Source: Alphaproteobacteria bacterium | GTDB taxonomy: Bacteria > Pseudomonadota > Alphaproteobacteria > Thalassobaculales > Thalassobaculaceae | Length of the DNA: 44,433 nt | NCBI GenBank assembly: GCA_022822665.1 | Contig: JAJEAR010000041.1 | Location: 1 to 44,433, forward strand | Reading direction: 5' to 3' | Shown: piece by piece, positions 15,536 to 24,438 of the stretch | Layout: each line of letters starts with the position of its first letter | Numbering within the stretch: the stretch's first letter is position 1 | Made by a program: the position numbers and the translations under genes | The notes under the pieces: generated by a model | Told to the model about the DNA's origin: nothing | Databases searched by the model: none | Seen by the model: the letters and a program-made list of their open reading frames with translations, nothing else

Positions 15536-18285
15536 CGGACCGGATCAGCTTCGTCCTTGACGGTGTCACGGTCACGGCCGACCCCGGGGAGACCCTGTGG
15601 GAGGTTGCGCACCGCCACGGTACCGAGATTCCGCACCTGTGCCACAAGCCGGCCGACAGCTACCGTCCGGACGGAAACTGCCGCGCCTGCATGGTGGAGA
15701 TCGAGGGAGAACGCACTCTTGCGGCTTCCTGCATTCGACGCCCGACGGAGGGAATGACGGTCAACACCGCCTCGGACCGGGCCCGGGCCTCCAGGTCCAT
15801 GGTGCTCGAACTGCTGGCAGCCGACCAGCCGGCGCGCCAGGTCGCCCGTGACCCCGATTCGACCTTCTGGCGGTTTGCAGCACAGGCGGAGGTCGACACC
15901 GGCCGGTTTCCGGCGCACGAGGCACCGCCCGCGGACAGCAGCCACCCGGCGATCGCGGTCAACATGGACGCCTGCATCCAGTGCGGCCTGTGCGTGCGTG
16001 CGTGCCGCGAGGTCCAGGTCAACGACGTGATCGGAATGGCCGGCCGCGGCAAGGATGCGCACATCGTCTTCGACCTCGGCGACGACATGGGAGCGAGCAC
16101 CTGCGTCGGCTGCGGCGAATGCGTCCAGGCGTGCCCGACCGGCGCCCTGATGCCGCGCACCGTGGTCGATGACGACGGCGTGTTCGCGCACCGGCCCGAC
16201 CGGACGGTCGACAGCCTGTGCCCCTACTGCGGGGTCGGATGCCAGCTGACCTTCAACATCAAGCAGGACCGAATCCTCTCGGTCGACGGACGGGCCGGAC
16301 CGGCAAACCGCGGCCGGCTGTGCGTGAAGGGACGATACGGCTTCGACTACGTGCACAGTCCCGAGCGACTGACCGTCCCGCTGATCCGGCGCGAGGGCGT
16401 GCCGCGGTCGGCCTCGCTGCCGATCGACCCGTCCGATCCGTGGGCAAACTTCCGCGAAGCGAGCTGGGACGAGGCCCTCGACCTGGCGGCCGACGGACTG
16501 CGCCGGATCCGGGACCGCGACGGCGGCGGCGCGCTGGCCGGGTTCGGATCGGCGAAGGGGTCGAACGAGGAGGCCTACCTGGTCCAGAAGATGGTCCGCA
16601 CCGGTTTCGGGACCAACAATGTCGACCACTGCACCCGGTTGTGCCACGCCTCCTCCGTGGCCGCCCTGATGGAGACCATCGGTTCGGGTGCCGTGACCGC
16701 GCCGTTCGCCGAGGCCGCCAATGCCGAGGTCATCATCGTCATCGGCGCCAACCCGACGGTGAACCACCCGGTCGCCGCCACCTTCATCAAGAACGCGGCA
16801 AAGGCCGGGGCAACCCTGATCGTCATGGACCCGGTCGGACAGGCGCTCTCGCGCCATGCCACCCACATGGTTCAGTTCCGTCCTGGCAGCGATGTCGCGC
16901 TGCTCAACGGCATGATCCACACAATCATTGCCGAGGGACTCTACAACCGGCAGTACGTGGCCGGTTTCACCGAGGGGTTCGACGCCCTGCAGGCAAGGAC
17001 CGCGGAGTTCACGCCCGAGCACATGTCCGCCGTCTGCGGCGTCGCACCCGAGCAGATCCGCACGCTCGCCCGCACCTACGCCCGTGCCCAAAGCGCGCTG
17101 ATCTTCTGGGGCATGGGGGTCTCCCAGCACACCCACGGAACCGACAACGCCCGCTGCCTGATCTCGCTCGCCCTGCTGTGCGGCCACGTCGGCCGCCCGG
17201 GAACCGGGCTGCACCCGCTGCGCGGCCAGAACAACGTACAGGGCGCGTCCGACGCCGGTCTCATCCCCATGGTCTACCCGGACTACCAGCCGGTGGACCG
17301 GGTTTCGGAAGCCGAGCGCTGGGAGGAGTTCTGGAATACGCCGCTCGACCGCAACAAGGGTCTGACCGTGGTCGAGATCACCGACGCGATCTACGAGGGC
17401 TCCATCAAGGGTTGCTACATCATGGGCGAGAACCCGGCGATGTCGGACCCTGACCAGAACCACACCCGAACCGCGCTGTCGCGCCTCGAACACCTGGTGG
17501 TCCAGGACCTGTTCATGACGGAGACCGCCGCCTTTGCCGACGTGGTGCTGCCGGCAACCGCGTTTCCGGAGAAGGACGGGACGTTTACCAATACCGACCG
17601 CAGGGTCCAGCTGGGCCGCAAGGCGATCGACGCCCCCGGCGACGCCCGGCCGGACTGGTGGATCGTGCAGGAAATCGCGCGCCGCCTCGGGCTCGACTGG
17701 ACCTACACCGGACCCCGGGACGTGTTCGTCGAGATGGGACAGATGATGCCGTCGCTCACCGGGATTACCTGGGACCGGCTCGAACGCGAGGACGCGGTCA
17801 CCTATCCGTGTGCGGACGAGAGTTCCGAGGGCCAGTCAGTGATCTTCGGGGACGGGTTTCCGACCGACAGCGGCCGCGGCAAGCTGGTGCCCTGTGACAT
17901 CCTGCCGCCGGACGAGACTCCGGACGAGGAGTATCCGCTGGTCCTCACCACCGGGCGGTTGCTCGAGCACTGGCACACCGGCGCGATGACCCGGCGCGCG
18001 AGCGTGCTCGACGCGCTGGAACCGGAACCGCATGTCCACGTGTCACCGGGAGACCTCGCGCGCGGCAACCTTACGGCGGGCAACCGGGTGAGGATCGCCA
18101 CCAGGCGGGGGACGGTCGAACTTGCCACCCGCAGCGATCCGGGAGTTCCCGACGGAGTGATCTTCCTGCCGTTCTGCTACGTCGAGGCCCCCGCCAACAT
18201 GCTGACCAACCCGGCGCTCGATCCGTTCGGCAAGATCCCGGAGCTGAAGTTCTGCGCCGCGCGGCTGGAAGCGCTGCCCGACTGA
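15532..18285 (+). CDS. fdhA: NAD-dependent formate dehydrogenase alpha subunit (Mo/W-bisPGD)
   Basis: The catalytic subunit, oxidising formate to CO2 in the cytoplasm. The ATG at 15532 (ATGA overlap with fdhB) follows GGAGGG by 5 bases and gives 917 residues. Domains in order: an N-terminal 2Fe-2S ferredoxin domain (HLCHKP, GNCRACMVE, ASC), two 4Fe-4S motifs (CIQCGLCVRAC at about 148 and CVGCGECVQAC at about 191), and the molybdopterin core with its own cluster starting CPYCGVGCQ at about 230. The metal-ligand Cys is in NVDHCTRLCH at about 367, so it is a Cys rather than Sec enzyme. A C-terminal MGD-binding domain follows (LTTGRLLEHWHTGAMTRR). No fdhD-type maturation gene or FdsD-like delta subunit is visible nearby. 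Confidence 0.95.
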   Translation: MTDRISFVLDGVTVTADPGETLWEVAHRHGTEIPHLCHKPADSYRPDGNCRACMVEIEGERTLAASCIRRPTEGMTVNTASDRARASRSMVLELLAADQPARQVARDPDSTFWRFAAQAEVDTGRFPAHEAPPADSSHPAIAVNMDACIQCGLCVRACREVQVNDVIGMAGRGKDAHIVFDLGDDMGASTCVGCGECVQACPTGALMPRTVVDDDGVFAHRPDRTVDSLCPYCGVGCQLTFNIKQDRILSVDGRAGPANRGRLCVKGRYGFDYVHSPERLTVPLIRREGVPRSASLPIDPSDPWANFREASWDEALDLAADGLRRIRDRDGGGALAGFGSAKGSNEEAYLVQKMVRTGFGTNNVDHCTRLCHASSVAALMETIGSGAVTAPFAEAANAEVIIVIGANPTVNHPVAATFIKNAAKAGATLIVMDPVGQALSRHATHMVQFRPGSDVALLNGMIHTIIAEGLYNRQYVAGFTEGFDALQARTAEFTPEHMSAVCGVAPEQIRTLARTYARAQSALIFWGMGVSQHTHGTDNARCLISLALLCGHVGRPGTGLHPLRGQNNVQGASDAGLIPMVYPDYQPVDRVSEAERWEEFWNTPLDRNKGLTVVEITDAIYEGSIKGCYIMGENPAMSDPDQNHTRTALSRLEHLVVQDLFMTETAAFADVVLPATAFPEKDGTFTNTDRRVQLGRKAIDAPGDARPDWWIVQEIARRLGLDWTYTGPRDVFVEMGQMMPSLTGITWDRLEREDAVTYPCADESSEGQSVIFGDGFPTDSGRGKLVPCDILPPDETPDEEYPLVLTTGRLLEHWHTGAMTRRASVLDALEPEPHVHVSPGDLARGNLTAGNRVRIATRRGTVELATRSDPGVPDGVIFLPFCYVEAPANMLTNPALDPFGKIPELKFCAARLEALPD

Positions 18286-18292
18286 CCCGGCG

Positions 18293-19306
18293 TCAGGAAC
18301 CGAACGGTCCCGCCGGATCCTGCCTGACGTGCGCGTAGTTCCTGTTGGTGAACCAGAGCATGTAGTCGATGTAGGTCACCGGCGGATAGCGAGGCGGATT
18401 GTCGGCGTCGGTACAGCTCGGCAGGCACGCCATTTCATAGCCGCCCGAACAGTCGAAGAAGAACGGAACGGCGTAACGGTCGCCCTCATCCCGGTTGACC
18501 GCCCGGTGCGGCGTCGAGAGCACCCGGTCATTGCTCCAGCGCTTCAGCAGGTCGCCGGAGTTGACCACGATGGTTCGCTCGATCACCGGGATGTCGATCC
18601 AGCGGCCGTCCGGCAGGCGGATCGACAGGCCCTCGGCGCCCGACTGGGGCAGCATGGTCAGGAAGCTCGAGTCCGAGTGCGGCGCCAGGCCGTACTCGCG
18701 CTCCGCATAGTCCGGAACCGGCGGATAGTGCGACAGCCGCAGGCTGAACTGCGGGTCGGCAAAGGCCTCACGGAAGAAGTCCTCCGGCAGGTCGAGTGCC
18801 AGCGCATAGAGCGGCAGCAGGTCGAGGCACAACCGCTCGATCTCGGCGGCATAGCGCATGGTGGTTTCCCGGAATCCCGGCAGCTGCTTCGGATCGGGCC
18901 ACTGGTTGGCGCACCGGAACGGCCGGTCCGCCAGCACGTCCGGGTGGTCGTGCGGCAGGTCGCGCTTGAGAAAGAACGCCTCCACCACGTTGGGAAGGGC
19001 CGCCTCTTCTCCCACCGGTGTCGCCCGTGTGACGCTGCCGCGGACCGGCATGTAGCCAACGTTGTGGCGGTTGGCCTTCAGTGCAAGCTTGGTCTCCAGC
19101 GGCAGGGCATGGAACCGCCGCGCCGCCTCGAACACCTCTTCAACCAGGTCCCAGTCGATGCCGTGATCGACGAGCATGTAAAACCCCACCTCGTGCAACG
19201 CGTGCCTGAGCGTTGCCACCAGCCTGTCCCGGGCGCCGGGAGACCCGGCTCGCCAGTCGGCAAGGCTCAGGACCGGAACGTCCGTGGTCCGGGTTTGCAT
19301 CTGCAT
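18293..19306 (-). CDS. Isopenicillin-N-synthase-like 2-oxoglutarate/Fe(II) dioxygenase
   Basis: A 337-residue enzyme with the IPNS/DIOX N-terminal domain (VPVLSLADW..., GFYMLVDHGID) and a C-terminal double-stranded beta helix. The iron ligands are seen in LAPHSDSSFLTML (HxD) and LSTPHRAVN (distal His). RYAVPFFFD supplies the Arg that normally binds 2-oxoglutarate. The ATG at 19306 follows GGAGGAAA; the frame also allows a GTG at 19321, which overlaps that ribosome site and is less likely. Family members hydroxylate, desaturate or cyclise small molecules; the substrate is unknown. The stop is only 7 bp from the end of fdhA, with which it converges. Confidence 0.9.
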   Translation of the reverse strand: MQMQTRTTDVPVLSLADWRAGSPGARDRLVATLRHALHEVGFYMLVDHGIDWDLVEEVFEAARRFHALPLETKLALKANRHNVGYMPVRGSVTRATPVGEEAALPNVVEAFFLKRDLPHDHPDVLADRPFRCANQWPDPKQLPGFRETTMRYAAEIERLCLDLLPLYALALDLPEDFFREAFADPQFSLRLSHYPPVPDYAEREYGLAPHSDSSFLTMLPQSGAEGLSIRLPDGRWIDIPVIERTIVVNSGDLLKRWSNDRVLSTPHRAVNRDEGDRYAVPFFFDCSGGYEMACLPSCTDADNPPRYPPVTYIDYMLWFTNRNYAHVRQDPAGPFGS

Positions 19307-19402
19307 GTCTTTCCTCCACACACGGAACCGGGAACATCTCTGTGAACGGGCACCGGCAGCGTTGTCATCGAATACCAGTCTCCGCCGCGTCCCGACCGTC
19401 CA

Positions 19403-19852
19403 TTATTCTCCCAATTTCTCGATCCGCCAGGCACCCCGGATCCGCTCGTCGGATACCGCACATTGTTCAGCGGAGAATGATCCCGGAACAAGGGCAAAGT
19501 CCCCGGTCACTTCGGAGGAGAATTTCAGCAGCACCAGGCAGTGGGTGATCCGGTCATCGGGATCGACACCGGGCATCACCTGGAAGGTCAGTGTTCCCGC
19601 GTCACGGTCCGATCTGACATAGACCGCCCGTGCCACGACCCTGTCATCATCCAGTATCATGCCATCGGTGGAGAAAATGAGTCTGACTTCCCCGATGACA
19701 CTCCCAACAAGCGTCATGTTTTCCAGCCGCCTGTTGAACTCGTCCTGGTCGGCCGGTTCGAACCCTCTCGTCCGGGCGTCGGAACTTCCCGTGACCAGTG
19801 TTGCCAGCAGCACACCGAATGTCAGACGACGCACGACACGATTCCAACACAT
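19403..19852 (-). CDS. Hypothetical exported protein
   Basis: The start ATG 19852 has GGGAGG 9 bases upstream; the frame runs further to 19915, but without support. The N terminus (CWNRVVRRLTFGVLLATLVTGSSDA) is a typical signal peptide with cleavage after SDA. The mature part of about 120 residues opens with FEPADQDEFNRRLENM and contains beta-rich segments (EVRLIFSTDGMILDDD, TLTFQVMP) and two Cys (HCLVLLKF and EQCAVSD) that could form a disulfide. No family is recognised. It stands 96 bp upstream of the dioxygenase on the same strand and could be co-transcribed. Confidence 0.65.
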   Translation of the reverse strand: MCWNRVVRRLTFGVLLATLVTGSSDARTRGFEPADQDEFNRRLENMTLVGSVIGEVRLIFSTDGMILDDDRVVARAVYVRSDRDAGTLTFQVMPGVDPDDRITHCLVLLKFSSEVTGDFALVPGSFSAEQCAVSDERIRGAWRIEKLGE

Positions 19853-20590
19853 GCCGGTTATCCTCCCGTGGAATGACCGTCGATCACCGAACAACCCGTT
19901 TGCTTCTCCCGCCAATCCCCGACGTGAAACCGCGTCCCCTCCCCGAATTCAACCGGCGCCCATTTCGACCGTTGCCGGCGTGGCGCCGTGGACCGTCCCC
20001 GCGCACTCCGGCCGGAACACGCGATCGGGTGCCCGAACCGGGCCGCGGGACGGCGTTCGACGATCCGCCTGCGCCAGGGTGCGGACCATCCGCCAGTCAA
20101 TTCCCGCCGGCCTCCCGCCCCTGGTGTCGCCGGGTTCCGGTGTCATGACCCGACTTCCGTCCGGTCGTGACGACACGAGGGAGCGCGGTACACCCGGACT
20201 GGGCAGGCCGATTGTGGAACGGCTCGGGACCAAGGGCAAGGACGCGGGCTGCCGGCCCCCCGGCTTCGGCGTTCGGGAGCGCGCGAGCCAGCACAGCCCT
20301 TGCGTCTTCAGCTCCCGCAGCGTGCGGTCGACCTTCCACCCTTCGTTGACGGTTCTGCGCATCAGTCCTCGCCTGCGCGGGCCGCGGCCCGCACGCCGGC
20401 CGGGATTGCGCCTCCCGCCGGTTTATCGAATGATGGCACCTTCCCGAAGCCGTACCGCGGCCCGCCGGACACCACGGGAGCAAGAGGGATCTTCAATGCG
20501 TGGCACCGTTTCACATGCATGTCCTCCCGGGGAACATCGGACCGAGCAGCGTTACGGTGTGCGGCGCGTCGGACAGTGCCAGGGGATCCC
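19853..20590 (+). other. Stretch of about 740 bp with no supported gene
   Basis: Open frames on both strands are Arg/Pro-rich shadows without ribosome sites. A short minus-strand segment near 20360 (VNEGWKVDRTLRELKTQG) looks protein-like and may be the remains of a gene, but I cannot name it. Confidence 0.5.
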
Positions 20591-21400
20591 GTGACCGGAA
20601 AGCCGGGGGTCGTTGCCCGCGAGGAACTGATCGCGGCCACTCCCAACGCGTCTTGCGCCACCGTCATCGTCGGCTACAACTGGACGCTGGTGGACTGGGA
20701 GTTTGGAACCGGTCTCGCATCGACGCCGAGCAAGGGTGTGGACGGCGCGCGGACCACCGGGAGCACCGGAAACTATGCGGGTCGGCCGCTGCGGGCCCTC
20801 GCGCAGCTGTCATGCAGCGCCAACCCGTACGAACGCACCATCGGCTGTGCCGCCATCAACGCCGGGCTCAACCGGCATGATCTCCAGGGTTCCGCCGGCA
20901 ACGGTCTCGAGGTACCCGCCGGCGACCCCGGCCGCGTCGTGGTGATCGGCCGGTTTCCGGGACTCGCCGAACGGCTGCCCGACGCCATCGTGCTCGAGCG
21001 CACCCCCGGACCGGGCGACCTGCCGGCCGAGGCGGCGCCCGACGTGGTTCCCGGTTGCAGCCACCTCCTGATCACCGCTTCGGCGTGGGCCAATACCAGC
21101 CTGTCGGGACTGCTCTCGCTGGCGGCGGGCGCCCGGGTCAGCCTCGTCGGACCGGGAACGCCGCTCGCGCCTTCAATCCTGGCGCGGTACGGGATCCACC
21201 GGCTTGGCGGGTTCGTTGCCACCGATCCCGACGGCCTGCGCCGTTCGGTCGCGGAGGGCGCGGGCGTACGGCAGTTCCGCCACCAGGGACGCCCGGTCCT
21301 GCTCGAATGCCCCGGCAGCTACTCCGCGGCCACTTGCGCGGACGCCAGTTCCAGCAGGCAGTCATCGGGCAGTGCTTCGATGGCCGCGAAGTCCCGGTGA
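20591..21400 (+). CDS. DUF364-type putative heavy-metal-chelation protein
   Basis: The GTG at 20591 follows AGGGGAT. The 269-residue product resembles DUF364 proteins: an N-terminal alpha/beta part with VIVGYNWTLVDWEFGTGLA, the conserved AGRPLRALAQL and NPYERTIGCAAINAGLN segments, then a Rossmann-like half (VVVIGRFPGLAERLP, LLITASAWANTSLSGLL, ARVSLVGPGTPLAPSIL). Structures in this family have an enolase-N-like plus Rossmann fold and were suggested to bind metals; no activity is established. The last 82 bases overlap the end of the convergent dioxygenase gene, and the final ~25 Ser/Ala-rich residues are read in that overlap. This suggests the original stop may have been lost. Confidence 0.8.
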   Translation: MTGKPGVVAREELIAATPNASCATVIVGYNWTLVDWEFGTGLASTPSKGVDGARTTGSTGNYAGRPLRALAQLSCSANPYERTIGCAAINAGLNRHDLQGSAGNGLEVPAGDPGRVVVIGRFPGLAERLPDAIVLERTPGPGDLPAEAAPDVVPGCSHLLITASAWANTSLSGLLSLAAGARVSLVGPGTPLAPSILARYGIHRLGGFVATDPDGLRRSVAEGAGVRQFRHQGRPVLLECPGSYSAATCADASSSRQSSGSASMAAKSR

Positions 21401-22116
21401 GCAATCCACTCCGGTCGGGTGAACCGGGTGATGTGGTTCTCCACCAGGCACAGTGACAGGTAGACGATCGTGCGCGGCATCGGGCTGATATTGGGCGGGC
21501 TCGCATGCACCAGCAACGAATGGAACATCAGCATGCTGCCGGCCGGACCGGTCGGAGCAACACAGCCGCCGCGCTCGGCAAGCCGGGTCACCATCTCGCG
21601 GTCGAGCGTCCACAACGGATAGCTGGTGGTCTCGAGGTCATGGGTCGCATCGAGCACACCGGCACGGTGGCTGCGCGGCAGGAACAGCAGCGGGCCGTTG
21701 GCTGCGGTCACGTCGTCGAGGAACAGGGCGATGTTCAGCGCCCGCGGCTCCGGCATGCCGTCATCGCGGTGCCAGACGCCGAAGTCCTGGTGCCATTGCC
21801 AGACCTCACCGTCAAAGGCCGCCTTGGCGTTGATCTTGTACTGGTGCATGTAGACCGGGCCGTCCAGCACCTGTTCCACCGGCCCGACCAGGCGCGGATG
21901 GGCGCCAAGGCGGCGGTGTGCCTCGTTGTAGGTATGGGCCGCAAAAGCGGTCCTGGCGATGCCCGATGACTCGCGCCACACTTCCTTGCGGTCCGTCGCG
22001 TAGACCTCGTCCGCGGCCTCGCGCAGTACCCTGACCTCTTCGGTCGTAAACTGCCCCGGCATGAAGAGGTATCCCTCCTCTTCGTAGTGGCGGACCTGTT
22101 CCTCTGTGAGCATCAT
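21319..22116 (-). CDS. Phytanoyl-CoA dioxygenase (PhyH) family, ectoine-hydroxylase-like
   Basis: A non-heme Fe(II)/2-oxoglutarate oxygenase of 265 residues from ATG 22116, with GGGGAGG upstream. Iron ligands lie in WQWHQDFGVWHRDDGMP (HxD), and the distal His is within LMFHSLLVHASPPN. The block YMHQYKINAKAAFDG followed by WHQDF..WH..DGMP and NGPLLFLPRSHR resembles ectoine hydroxylase (EctD) more than generic PhyH proteins. No ectABC genes are in the window and similarity is moderate, so ectoine is only one candidate substrate. The frame extends to 22245 without a supported start. Confidence 0.88.
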   Translation of the reverse strand: MMLTEEQVRHYEEEGYLFMPGQFTTEEVRVLREAADEVYATDRKEVWRESSGIARTAFAAHTYNEAHRRLGAHPRLVGPVEQVLDGPVYMHQYKINAKAAFDGEVWQWHQDFGVWHRDDGMPEPRALNIALFLDDVTAANGPLLFLPRSHRAGVLDATHDLETTSYPLWTLDREMVTRLAERGGCVAPTGPAGSMLMFHSLLVHASPPNISPMPRTIVYLSLCLVENHITRFTRPEWIAHRDFAAIEALPDDCLLELASAQVAAE

Positions 22117-22292
22117 CTCGCTTGCCTCCCCAACACCGCCGGAATGGTACACTAATCGGCCCGAAGCTGACAGGGGCCCGGCCCGCGAAGTCCCGGCCTT
22201 CGCTGCGGGCAGGCTTGCATTCGGCGCCGTCATGTCACAGAACACGCGGGCTCACTGCACAATGAAACTCTGATGCCGGAAGGGGAACAGGC

Positions 22293-23357
22293 ATGGCCGG
22301 GAGCCTCAACATACTCGTGCTCGGGGCGTCCTACGGGTCGCTGCTTGCAACCAAGATCCTGATGGCCGGCCATTCCGCCACGCTGATCTGTCTTCCCGCC
22401 GAAGCGGAGCTGATCAACAGCGAGGGAACCCTCGTGCGCATGCCGGTACGGGGCCGTGACGGGCTGGTCGACATCCCGAGCCGGGACCTGCCGGGACAGC
22501 TGGACGCTGCCGGACCGGGCGGGGTCGATCCGGCCGACTACGACCTCGCGGTGCTCGCCATGCAGGAACCGCAGTACCGCTCCGACGACGTTCGCGCACT
22601 GCTCAACCGGATCTTCGAATGCCGCGTTCCGTGCATGTCGATCATGAACATGCCGCCGCTGCCGTACCTGAAGCGGATTTCCGGCCTCGATACCGATCCC
22701 TGCCGGAACAGCTACGCGGATGCCACGGTCTGGGACGGACTCGATCCCGACCTGATGACGCTGTGCAGCCCGGATCCGCAGGCGTTCCGCCCTCCGGATC
22801 AGCCGGTCAACGTGCTGCAGGTACGCCTGCCCACCAACTTCAAGTCGGCCCGTTTCAGTTCGGACAGCCATACCGCGCTCCTGCGCCGCCTGGAGGCCGA
22901 CATCCTGGCGTCCAGGTTCGAGGTGAACGGCGAGGCGCTCGAGATCCCGGTCAAGCTCAGGGTGCACGAGTCGCTGTTCGTGCCCATGGCCAAGTGGTGC
23001 ATGCTGATCGCCGGCAACTACCGCTGTGTCGGAACCGACGAGGTACGACCAATTCGCGATGCGGTGCACGACGATCTCTCGCAGTCGCGCGCCATCTACG
23101 ACTGGGTCGCCGATCTCTGCGTCGAGCTCGGCGCCAACGGCAACGACATGGTGCCGTTCGACAAGTACGCCGACGCGGCCCGTTCCCTGGTCACCCCGTC
23201 GTCCGCCGCCCGTGCACTGGCTGCGGGCGCGCCACAGATCGAACGGGTCGACCGGCTGGTGCAGACCCTGGGTGCGGCGCAGGGCCGGCAGCTCGAGGCG
23301 ATCGACGGCATCGTAAGCCGGGTCGACGGCTGGCTCGAGCGCAACCGCGCCGCCTGA
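22293..23357 (+). CDS. Ketopantoate-reductase-like Rossmann protein
   Basis: A 354-residue protein with an N-terminal dinucleotide-binding motif NILVLGASYGSLLATKILMAGH, in which the second Gly of the classical GxGxxG is replaced. The DYDLAVLAMQEPQY strand follows, like the NAD(P) domain of KPR/PanE proteins. The helical second half (VKLRVHESLFVPMAKWCMLIAGN, then DLCVELGANGNDMVPFD) fits the substrate domain of the 6-phosphogluconate-dehydrogenase-like superfamily. It lacks the usual PanE motifs for certain, so it is probably not the pantothenate enzyme. AGGGGA lies 6-7 bases before ATG 22293. The next gene (transporter) starts 22 bp downstream, suggesting an operon. Confidence 0.7.
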   Translation: MAGSLNILVLGASYGSLLATKILMAGHSATLICLPAEAELINSEGTLVRMPVRGRDGLVDIPSRDLPGQLDAAGPGGVDPADYDLAVLAMQEPQYRSDDVRALLNRIFECRVPCMSIMNMPPLPYLKRISGLDTDPCRNSYADATVWDGLDPDLMTLCSPDPQAFRPPDQPVNVLQVRLPTNFKSARFSSDSHTALLRRLEADILASRFEVNGEALEIPVKLRVHESLFVPMAKWCMLIAGNYRCVGTDEVRPIRDAVHDDLSQSRAIYDWVADLCVELGANGNDMVPFDKYADAARSLVTPSSAARALAAGAPQIERVDRLVQTLGAAQGRQLEAIDGIVSRVDGWLERNRAA

Positions 23358-23379
23358 CGCCATCCCGGGCCGGCCCGGG

Positions 23380-24246
23380 ATGGGCGGGTTGACCAGGGCG
23401 GCGCCGGCGATCTTCGTCATCCTGTGGAGTTCGGCCTTCGTCGGCGCGCGCTACGGCCTGCCGCATGCGGATCCCCTGACCTTCCTTGCGACGCGTTTTG
23501 CGCTTGTCACCGCCGTACTCGCGTGCTGCGCGCTCGCTGTCCGCGCCCCCTGGCCGCAGAGCCCCGCCGCGTGGGGGCATGTCGCGCTGGTCGGATTTCT
23601 GGTGCAGGGCGTGTACCTGGCCGGCACCTTCGTCGCCATCGATCTCGGTGTTCCGGTCGGCGTCGTTGCCCTCATTCTCGGCCTGCAGCCGATCCTGACC
23701 ATGGTCTGGACCTGGGGGCGCGGCGAAACGGACGGCCGCATCACCGGGATGCAGGCGCTGGGCATCGTCCTCGGTTTCGCCGGTCTGGTCCTGGTCCTGT
23801 GGGACCGTCTCGACCCCGGCGAGATGCAGTTCCTGGCGGTGCTTCCGGTCATCATCGGCCTGCTGTGCATCTCCGCCGGCACCCTGCACCAGCGCCGATA
23901 CTGCGCCGGCATGAACCTGCTGACCGGCGGCGCCATCCAGTCGGCCACGGCAATGCTGGCCGCCGGGGCGGCAGCGTGGGCGTTCGAGGACATGCGCATC
24001 GACTGGAATGCGGACTTCATCGGGGCCCTGGCCTGGATGGTCATCGTGGTCTCGCTGGGCGCCCACTCGCTGTTCCTGTTCCTCCTGCGCCGGAACCAGG
24101 CAACGAGGGTGACCAGCCTGTTCTACCTGACACCTCCGGGGGCGGCGGTCATGGCCTGGGCCATGTTCGACGAGACACTGACCGCCATCGCACTCGCGGG
24201 GATGGCCGTGACCGTCGCCGGCGTCGCCCTGGCTACCCGGAACTGA
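23380..24246 (+). CDS. EamA/DMT family transporter
   Basis: A hydrophobic 288-residue protein with about ten membrane helices in two EamA repeats. The first starts APAIFVILWSSAFVGARYGL. The second runs from around LAVLPVIIGLLCISAGTLHQRR to the end, including VTSLFYLTPPGAAVMAWAMFDETL, a typical repeat signature. Family members export amino acids, metabolites or drugs; direction and substrate cannot be read. It lies 22 bp downstream of the ketopantoate-reductase-like gene, which points to transport of a product from that neighbour. Confidence 0.92.
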   Translation: MGGLTRAAPAIFVILWSSAFVGARYGLPHADPLTFLATRFALVTAVLACCALAVRAPWPQSPAAWGHVALVGFLVQGVYLAGTFVAIDLGVPVGVVALILGLQPILTMVWTWGRGETDGRITGMQALGIVLGFAGLVLVLWDRLDPGEMQFLAVLPVIIGLLCISAGTLHQRRYCAGMNLLTGGAIQSATAMLAAGAAAWAFEDMRIDWNADFIGALAWMVIVVSLGAHSLFLFLLRRNQATRVTSLFYLTPPGAAVMAWAMFDETLTAIALAGMAVTVAGVALATRN

Positions 24247-24438
24247 CGCCCCTGACCCGGGAGTGACCGCGTGTTCCGGGCGCAAAAAATGCGTCACCAG
24301 GCGATGACCCGCCCGGGAACGTGAGGCGGGCCCGGGGCGCCGGTGTCCCTCGAACTTCCGAGAGATGGAACCGGGGCTGGAGGGCGACGGCAATGCCTGC
24401 GGGTTCCGGCCGGGCGCCCGGCGGAAGCCTCCGCAGCG

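Noticed and set aside
15205..17493. 762-codon minus-strand ORF opposite fdhBA
   Set aside because: It is entirely antisense to clearly identified formate dehydrogenase genes; no motifs.
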